This document shows, in pieces, positions 55,726 through 64,000 of a stretch of 64,000 bases of DNA. Made by a program: the position numbers and the translations under genes. The notes beneath the pieces are model-generated. The model did not search any database. It was not told the origin of the DNA and saw only the letters and a program-made list of their open reading frames with translations. The stretch's first letter is position 1. Every line of letters begins with the position of its first letter. The DNA comes from Linnemannia schmuckeri (lineage: Eukaryota > Mortierellomycota > Mortierellomycetes > Mortierellales > Mortierellaceae): positions 1,178,001 through 1,242,000 of the forward strand of contig JANATG010000004.1 of the NCBI GenBank assembly GCA_029449235.1, read 5' to 3'.

Positions 55726-58491
55726 ATGGAGCTCAGGAGTGTACCGAAGCACCTGTCTGCAGGTCCACCTCCAACAACAACCATATCACACTCCGCCTTC
55801 ACCTCACGGACACATACCCCGACCCTGTCGACCACATACCCTTCACACCACTGCAACGAATCCAACGAATATAAAGAAAAGCAGAGCCTCGAGTACATCG
55901 AGCAACCTCCCATCAACCTCGACGAGGACGAGAGTGTCTCGCCAATTGAAGAAGTGCGAGTAACTGTCTCCAGTGAGTGCTCCTCGATACCTTTTATTTT
56001 GTACCTCCTCTCTTGTTTGTTGGTACCGAACTTTTTTTTTTCAGTTTGTTTATTTGCCTATATTGGATTTTTTTTCCCAAGAGCACTACCGGCCAACCAA
56101 ACCTTCTATAACCGGACACCCTTACATTTTTGTTGTGGTCTCCCCACCATTCCAACTGACCCCCTGTCTCCCTACTCTATCCATCGTCTCTTTCCTTCTC
56201 TCCTTCCCTCCCTTCCCCCTTCCACGCTCATATCACAAATAGGTAACGATGATCCAAGTTTACCTTACAACACCTTTCGGATGTGGTTCCTAGGCCTCCT
56301 CTTCACCGCCATCATCGCCTTTGTCAATCAATTCTTCTACCTCCGTCAAACCCAGATCTCGATCGGCTACTCCGTCGTCGCCCTGGTCTCCCTCCCTCTC
56401 GGCCATATGATGGCCAAATGTCTCCCCACCCGTCAATTCAGGATCACACTTGTACCTTTTACCCGTATTGGGTTCTCGTTCACGCTTAACCCGGGTCCCT
56501 TTTCGATCAAGGAACATATCTTAATTGGGACCATGGCCGCCTGTAATGCTAATACTGCATATGCGGTTGATATTGTAATCCTGCAAAAGATCTTTTATGG
56601 AGATGAGCAGCCTTTTGTGGCGGGGTTATTCTTGGTCTTGACCACGCAGGTGACCGGTTTCGCTATGGCAGGTGAGTTTCCTTCTTGAAGAATTCCTTTG
56701 AGACATTCAACCTACTATGCTTGCTGAATTGAAAACAAAAATGCCCCATTGACCTTCCTTTTCTTCAAATAATTACTACGATCCATAGGCGCGATTAGGA
56801 GGTTCTTGGTGAGACCGGCGGACATGGTGTGGCCATCAACACTGGTCACGGCCTCATTGTTCAGGAGTCTGCACGCCAGCAGCACAGGCAGCAGTAGCTC
56901 GGACCTGGAAAACGCAGGACGCATGTCTAGGATGAAATACTTCCTCCTTGTCACCCTCGCATCCTTCATCTATTACTGGTTCCCAGGATACATCTTCCCC
57001 ACCATCGGCGTCATCTCCTGGATCTGCTGGATCAACCCCCAAAACGCAGTTCTTGCACAACTCACGGGTTCACAGGGACTTGGGATTGGAACGATTGCGC
57101 TGGATTGGTCTGCGGTCTCGTATAACCTCCAACCCTTGGTGACGCCTTGGTTTGCGCAGCTCAATATCATGCTTGGATTTATTTTCTTGACGTATATTCT
57201 TGTCCCCTGGGCATACTACACCAACCTCTGGGATTCGAAAAAGTATCCCATTCTCTCGGCCAATTCGTTCCAGCAGAATGGATCTATATACAACGTCTCG
57301 GCGGTACTCGACAGCAACGGATTCCTGAACGAGGAGGCGTACAGGACCTATGGCCCGCTCCGGATCAGCGGTTTCTTTGCCCTTACTTATGGAGTCGGTT
57401 TCGCAGCCCTGACAGCAACTATTGTGCATACGCTGTTGTATCATGGCAAGGAGATAGTCCAGCGCTGGAAATCTGCCGCAAGCGGACGAGAGGATGTTCA
57501 TTCGCGTCTGATGAGCGCTTACCCCGAAGTCCCCGACTGGTGGTACGGTTTGCTGTTTGTCGTCATGGTCACCCTCAGTTTCATTACGACCGTCAAGTAC
57601 GAGTACATGCCCTGGTGGGCCTTGATACTCGCTCTCTTCATGGCCGCCATCTTCGTCATCCCTGTCGGCATCCTCCAAGCCGTCACCAACCAACAACCCG
57701 GCCTGAACATCGTCACAGAATACGTGATCGGATACCTCCTCCCCGGACGCGCCATCGCCAACGTGACCTTCAAGACCTACGGCTACATTGTCAATGTCCA
57801 AGCCCTCAACTTTGTCTCTGACCTCAAACTCGGCCACTACATGAAAGTTCCTCCACAGAGCATGTTCCTCGTCCAAGTCGTCTCCAGCGTCATCTCCTGC
57901 ACCATCAATCTTGGCACCGCAACCTGGCTGATGAACACCCAACCCAAACTCTGCACCCCTGAAGGCGCACCCTTCACCTGCCGCGCCACAAAGACCTTCT
58001 ATTCTGCCTCCGTCATCTGGGGCGCCATCGGACCCGCCCGCGTCTTTGGTCACCTCGACGGTGCTCTCTACTCCCCCGTCCAACTCGGCTTCCTAATTGG
58101 TGCCCTTCTCCCCTTAATCTTCTGGACCGCAAGCAAACAGTTTCCAAAAGCACAATGGCTTAAACTCGTTCACTGGCCCGTCCTCTTCACCGCCACCTCT
58201 AACATGCCCCCAGCCCTCCCATACTTTTACTCAAACGGTCTCGTCATCGGATTTGTCTTCATGTTCCTGATGAGGCGGTACCGGTACCGTTGGTGGTCTC
58301 GGTATAATTACCTGACCTCTGCAGCACTGGACACGGGTGTGGCACTTGGAGGGATGGTTATTTTTTTCACCCTCGAGATGTGGAATACCAAGATGCCTCA
58401 TTGGTGGGGCAACCCGAACCCAGACTCTGCCGACATTAATGCTGCAGCACTGGACCACTGCGCCCTCGGCGGTCGTTCTCTTGAGCCATAG
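55726..58491 (+). CDS. OPT-family oligopeptide transporter, copy 2 (intact)
   Basis: Exons 55726-55972, 56243-56671 and 56789-58491 give 792 residues and are open throughout. This is a proton-coupled transporter of small peptides or peptide-like substrates, in the plasma or an internal membrane. It has the N-terminal acidic cytosolic tail (EDESVSPIEEVRV), the LPYNTFRMWFLG entry to helix 1, the family motif NPGPFSIKEHILIG, about 12-16 hydrophobic helices, QQPGLNIVTEYVIGY, and the AKCLPTRQF loop. Relative to copy 1 it has seven extra residues before NPGPF (around FRITLVPFTR). Start 55726 was chosen because it gives an N-terminal tail ending like that of copy 1. Earlier in-frame codons run through the C/T-rich leader and are unlikely. 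Confidence 0.9.
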
Positions 58492-58677
58492 CACTATCTC
58501 AGCATTGTCCATTATACCATTTTGCCCCGACACAAATAAACGAAACGAACCAAAATCTTAATACTTTTTTAATGACAAAAAACTGCAGAAAAAACACACA
58601 GAAACTGTAGTAATAATTACCCCATCGAATTTTCTAATCTTCCTTCCAAACTACCACAAAACTGAAAAGTGAACATT

Positions 58678-61600
58678 CTACTCGTCATCCTTGGTGCCGA
58701 GGTTCAAGCCTCCAACAGAGTTGACCTCAAAATCCTCTTCAATGGCATCGGCATCCTCCTGGCCATGCAGCTGCTCCAAGCGAGCCCTTTCATTAATGGC
58801 CAACTTGGACAAGATACGGCGGTGGTAGTCCATCAACGCCCTGCTGGCAGCAGCGTCGATTGTACCCAAGTAAGTCTGGTAGACCGAATCGTCCTTCTGC
58901 AACTGAAGCGAAAACAACAAGGCTCTCTCAGCAGCCAACTTGATAGGGATGACACGCTCACGGACAGAGGTCATCATCAGGGGCACAACGTGGCTCAAGT
59001 GAGGCTCCATCAGCCAGGGGGTCTGACGAGCAACGGCGCGAAGGCAGACAAGGATCAAACGCTTGGATTCAACATTGATATCCTGAGTCAAGTGCTGGCT
59101 CAGCTTCTTGATCAGCTCGCCAATCAACTCTTGGTCGGTCTGGTAGGCCTCGCTGGTCATCATCTTGCCGATCGCCAACACTCCGGCAGTCGAACTGCTC
59201 TCAATGGGGTTGGGGATAGCGGCCAAGGCGGCGTTGGCAATCTCCTGAACGTGGCCAGTCTCGATGAACAATTGAGGCGACTCGACAAGGACAGAGTTAA
59301 TGGCAAGCATGGCTCCGCTGAGAGGAACGGCATCGCCCAAGATCTGGGTCTGGATCAAGTAGGCGGCATCCTCGGCACTCTGGTGCTTGCAGAAAGCGCC
59401 CAACAACTTGGCAGAGGCCAACCACATGGATTCTACAAAAGTCGATAAAAATAGAAGACGATATTAGGAAACAAGCGCTGAGAATGAAGTGTCCAAAAGA
59501 ATGAAAAAAAAAGTGCCACAGAAGAATAAAATGACATCCAGTCATACCAGGGTTGCTAGCCTCCATGCCCTCCATGACGACACCAATAACGGCGCGCTTG
59601 GCGACATCGCTCATGCCGCTACCAATCTTACTGACGACACTCTCGAGAGCACCCATGACAGTCTCCTTAACACCAGCCTCGCTAGACTTGATACCGGCGA
59701 CCAATTCGGTCACCAAAGGATCAACTCTCGACTGAAGCGAAATGAGGATAGCCAAGGCTGCGGCAGCACGGGTACGGACAGTGGCCGAGGTAGGATCGGT
59801 CAACGACTTGATAAAGGTGCGTTGCAACTGGGGCAAGAAGGGTTTGAGGTGAGCAGGAACCTTCTGGAGCAACAAGCTATGGTTATCCAAAAACGGTGGT
59901 AAAAAAAGTCAAAACGGTCAGAATACATGCTTCCATAACTTAGGTGTTGATATGAAATAAATAAAGCAGCATAAAGAAAATACGTACCTGAGGGTGCTCA
60001 AGATAGCACTCTTGACTTCGCCAGTGTGGCGGTCTCCGACAATACGAATTAAAGGCCCGGTGATCTGAGTAACGAAGGGCTTCAGCGCATCGGCAGAGGT
60101 GCGCTGGATCAAGTCGCCAATGGCAAGAGCAGAAGCCTCACGAATAGAGTTCGATCCGTTCATAAGACCCTGCAAGAAGATGGGCAACAAGGGAGCAATA
60201 CCCTTGGGCAAGCAGAAACCAGGCAAGTCTACGCCGGGCATACCGACGGCACGGATGGAACGACGGACTGACTGGACTAATCCTTCCAACTCATCCTTGC
60301 GGACAGTGCGAGTGACGGCGTTCAAGGCAGCCAAGGCGGCAACGACAACGGCGTGGGTGCGGTCGTCCAGCAAGTTGATCAATACACGAATCCAGTCCGA
60401 GACGTAGCGGGAAATATCCTGAGTCGACTCGGCGCAGAAGGTAGCGAGAATGTTGCATCCAGAAGCACGCTTGGAGGCATCCTCAGATTTGACCAGCTCG
60501 AACAACATCATCATCAGAGTGTGAGCACCGTCAGCGTTATCGATCGACTGAAGAAGGGCGCAGATGGTCGTCTCCAAGGCCTCGAGGGTATCAGGGTCAG
60601 TCTCGCTCACCTGCGACTGAATCAACGCAGCCAAAATGTTGGTCAGGCGGCGGTTCAGCGCAGTGCCGGCAACAGAGACAAGGGATCCCAAGGCACGAGC
60701 ATTGAATGCAGTGATGGGCTGAGCAATCAAAGTAGGAATCAAGACAGGGAAAACGACATTGGATCGGACAGCCATAATCTCCTTAAGACCCTCCAAGGCG
60801 TACTCGGACTTGTCGCCAGTGTGGAGGTTGGCCAAAAGGGAAGGCAAAATTTCGTCAATGGCCTTGGGGCCAACGCACTGGTGAAGGGTATCAAAGGCCT
60901 GAGCAGCAGCCTCACGAACATCAGGGGACTCGTCGAGAAGTGCCTTGCGGACAGCGGGGATGATTGAGTCGACATAGTCGGTAACATGGACCTTACCGGC
61001 GGTGGCCATGATCTCAGAGAGACCAATGCAGACACCTTGGCGAGTGTCGCTCTCGGGGCTCTCGAGACCAGCCTCCAGGATGGGGATAATCTCGGACAAG
61101 ACAGCCTCACCCAACTTGCGGACCAAGTCACCCAAGGTGCGGGCAGCAACCATGCGACGATCGTACGAGGTCGAAGCCAAGTTACGGATAATCATCGACA
61201 TGATCGTAGGCAAGATCTCTCTTAAGGTGCGCGGGGTGTTGGTCACCAATGACTTCCAGACAGTAAGCGAGGCGTGGCGAACAATAGCAGAGCCATCGGC
61301 ACGAACAATGTACAAAGACGACAGGACACGGTCTCTGCGATCGCGACCAAGAACTTCAAGCAACTTCTTGCGGATGTTGTCAGAGTGACCAAAGTCCTCA
61401 GGAGCATCCTCCTCACCTTCATCCTCACCACCAACGCCAGCCTGCTTGCTGGTGCCGGTAATGCGGAACAGAAGATCACCCATAAGCTGAACGGAGGACT
61501 GGCGAATGCGCCAGTTGTCGTCAAACAGACCACGCTCGAGCTCAGGCAAGAGCAGGTCAACGGCCTTAGTGGCGTAGTTGTTGATGATCATCTGACCGGC

Positions 61601-64000
61601 CTTCAAAGAGGCCTCACGGACGTACTCGGACTCGTCGGCAAGACCCATCAAAATTGGAGGAATAATGCGGCCGAGGTAGGGCTGGAAGCGCTGGCCAAAG
61701 GTGGCAGGGAGGTACACAAGCAACGAGATGAAACCCTCGCGAATGTATGACTTGGGTGAGTCGGTGTTGATGATAATCTCGGGAAGCAAGCCCTCCAAGC
61801 GCTCCAAACCAAGACCCGCCAGGACCTCGGAGAGACCTTGGGCAGCTCCCTGGCGATCGACTCCGGAGGTGTCGGACTTAAGGGTGTCCACGAGTTCATG
61901 AACTAAGTTGGGGAAGTTGGACTCTCCAAGCTTCTCGACCAATGTTCCCAAGGCTTTTGCAGCAGTAGCTCTTGCATCAGGGACAGGGTCAATGAGGACC
62001 TCCTTGACGCCAGGCAAAAGACGGGGAAGGTAGGGAATGAGATCCTTCTGGTCGGTCAAAGACGCCATGTTACCGACAATCTGAGAAGCCTTCTTCTTAA
62101 TATCAGTAGCACGCTCACGAAGACCACGCTCCAAGATAGGCATGACCAAAGCCAGAGAGGGAGAATCGATATAATGGACAAACGAGGTTCCCAACAAAGC
62201 GGTCAAAGCGGGATGGGTCTTAGTGTTGGGATCGCAAAGGGCGGCCATCATGATGGGGACAAGATCCTGGATCTCGGGGTTCGAGATAACCTCACCGAAC
62301 TGAGTCAAGGCAAGACGGGCAGCGTCCTGGACGGCGGTGTGAGAGTCTGTCAAGACATCCGAGAGACGGGGAATAATAGTGGGCAAGGAGATGGACAGCT
62401 GCTTAGGGGCACAGAAAGCCATGGATCCCAAAAGTTCGACGGATCCCTTCTTGGTACGCCACTGACGGTCGTCCAAACCAGCCATCAACGAGGGCATGAT
62501 CAGCTTGACACAGTGCCCTGAAAGCTTGCCCATGATGGCACGGGAAGTCTCGGCAGTTGCCTGACGAACATCGCTGACAGCGTCACCAAAGCAGACAAGC
62601 AACAAGGGCAAAATCTGGATAATGTAGGGCTCGAAGAGACGGCCGAGAGTCTGAGAGAGGGTCTCGAAGGCAATCATGGCACCCTCACGAGCATGGGCAT
62701 CCTTCTTGTCGTCGACTGCGGCCTTCAAGGAGGCCATCACAGAGAACTCCTTAAGGGCAGAGATACCACGACCCTTGATGACACCAGCAAGACCGTAGGC
62801 AGCACCACGGCGCTCAGAATACTTCTTGGAGTGGAAGGTCTTATCCATCAAAGTCTTGAGAAGCTCAGGGACCTGATCGGGGATGCACTTGACCAAACCA
62901 GGCAAGCAGTTGGCAACCGCAACTTGGACAGGCTCTGAAGGCGTGTTGAGGGTCTCGATGAGCTTTTGAACGGCCGAGGGAATCTTGGGAGAAGATGCGT
63001 CCAAGTGACGAGCAAGAGCACCAAACAAAATAACGGCAGACTCACGAATACGATCCTGGGTCTCAGAGTTGCGAGCGGGCTCAGAGAGGTAGTTCTCAAA
63101 GACGGGGATCAAAGTGTGGACGTTCTCGGCACCGTGAGCAGTAATCATGGCCAGACCTGCGTCCAACATGCCTTGACGGACATCAGCACTGCGGTCGCCC
63201 AAAGCGTCCTGGCGGATCAAGAACTCGGCAAAGGGCTGGAGATCGGTGGCAGTCATGAGAGGAGCAATGTGCTTCAGAGCCATCGACAGACCGAAACGTT
63301 GATCGGCGGGATCCTGGCGGCTAAGAGACTCCTGGATCAAGAGACCATACTCGTTGTACTGAGGGACAATGGGCTGAGCCTTCTCATGGTATAAGATGTA
63401 GATCGCTCCCAAAGTGGCTGTGACAGTATCGGGGTACAGCTTGACAGCACCGGCAATAGCCTTTCCTGCTGCCTGACGAACAAAACCATTCTCGTGGATG
63501 ACATATGGAAGCAAAGCATCGGCATAGGTGGGCTCGACCTCCATACCATTGTCCTCCCAGAGCTCAAAGGCCAGCTTGGCGTTGGTAGTATCCTCGTCGT
63601 AGCAGGCAGTCCAGAGCTCGCGCGAAAAGTCGATGACAGTCAACTCCAATGGCTCAAGAGCACCCAGGGCGGCTTGACGAACCAAAGTCTCGTTGTAGAG
63701 AAGACCACCCAGGAGAACGTTGATCTCGTCTAAGGTAGCGGACTCGCCCATGGAGTGGGTCAAATCACCCAAGGAAGTTCTGGCAGTCTTGGCAAGCTGA
63801 GGGTACTCCTTGATGATCGAAAGGAGAGAGTCGATCATCTCCTTGCGAGGCAAAGAATCCGAGGCTCCAGAAAGGGCGTGGTATGAAACAATGTCGACAG
63901 CGATTTGGACCTGCTCCTGAGAAACCTCCTTGGCATCAGCGGATGACTTCTCAGGGCTGACAATACCGCCGCTCTGGAGAATCTTATGAATCAGAGGGAA
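58678..64000 (-). CDS. GCN1: GCN1, translational activator of GCN2 kinase (C-terminal 1,698 residues, 5' partial)
   Basis: Three exons on the minus strand (from the window edge 64000 to 59988, then 59876-59548 and 59432-58678) keep one frame. Yeast Gcn1 is 2,672 residues, so roughly the first 1,000 lie outside the window. The chain is a continuous array of HEAT repeats. The eEF3-like part reads PDVRQATAE-, RRGAAYGLAGV-, REASLKAGQ- and WRIRQSSVQLMGDLL-type helices. A short acidic loop (GEEDAPEDFGH) interrupts it. The last exon holds the helical C-terminus ending GTKDDE. In yeast, Gcn1 binds stalled or collided ribosomes and passes the uncharged-tRNA signal to Gcn2 through the RWD domain. The gene converges on the intact OPT gene with a 186-bp gap. 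Confidence 0.95.

Overview
This window is nuclear DNA from a filamentous fungus. The most likely home is an early-diverging lineage of the Mortierella type. That placement is an inference from short GT-AG introns with CTAAC/CTGAC-like branch points, glutamine- and asparagine-rich proteins, a fungal Fanzor (TnpB-like) zinc-ribbon fragment, and fungal-type RPN13, GCN1, ACL4, CorA and OPT genes. No marker here names a species. All spliced gene models below were built by hand from splice signals and kept in frame across every junction.

Layout. Positions 6-452 hold the 3' end of a Fanzor-like gene. SF3A1/PRP21 (splicing, + strand) covers 626-3041. Positions 3168-17546 form a giant inverted repeat. 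Its two arms of 6,764 bp (3168-9931 and 10783-17546) mirror each other base for base wherever I compared them, with no offset along their length, around a unique 851-bp centre. Each arm carries a complete seven-exon RPB1 gene for the largest RNA polymerase II subunit, pointing outward from the centre. The arms begin only 10 bp upstream of the RPB1 start codon and end about 336 bp past its stop. This is either a very recent gene-sized inverted duplication or an assembly artefact, and it is the main anomaly of the window.

Positions 17888-28957 carry three minus-strand genes: an 851-residue Ser/Thr/Ala-rich repeat protein of unknown function, a Gln/Asn-rich protein with a possible Mso1-like Sec1-binding segment, and a large membrane-anchored RING-H2 protein. 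A CorA/Mnr2-type Mg2+ transporter follows at 30212-32915. A piggyBac element (33182-35500) lies between it and RPN13. The piggyBac transposase keeps its catalytic aspartates but has one in-frame stop near its N-terminus. RPN13 (minus) and a Pumilio gene (plus, 37553-41979) diverge from a shared region that contains a perfect 12-bp CRE-type palindrome. The probable Pumilio 3'UTR holds two perfect Pumilio target sites, which suggests self-regulation.

Positions 44000-45694 encode an ACL4-like TPR chaperone. Two related OPT-family oligopeptide transporter genes follow in tandem. The first (48288-50716) has three in-frame stops and is a young pseudogene. The second (55726-58491) is intact. The window closes with the C-terminal ~1,700 residues of GCN1 (minus, running off the right edge).

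Taken together, most of the genes are housekeeping ones for transcription, splicing, translation control, ribosome assembly and the proteasome. They are interleaved with transporters and two transposon remnants. No operon-like organisation or CRISPR-like system is present.
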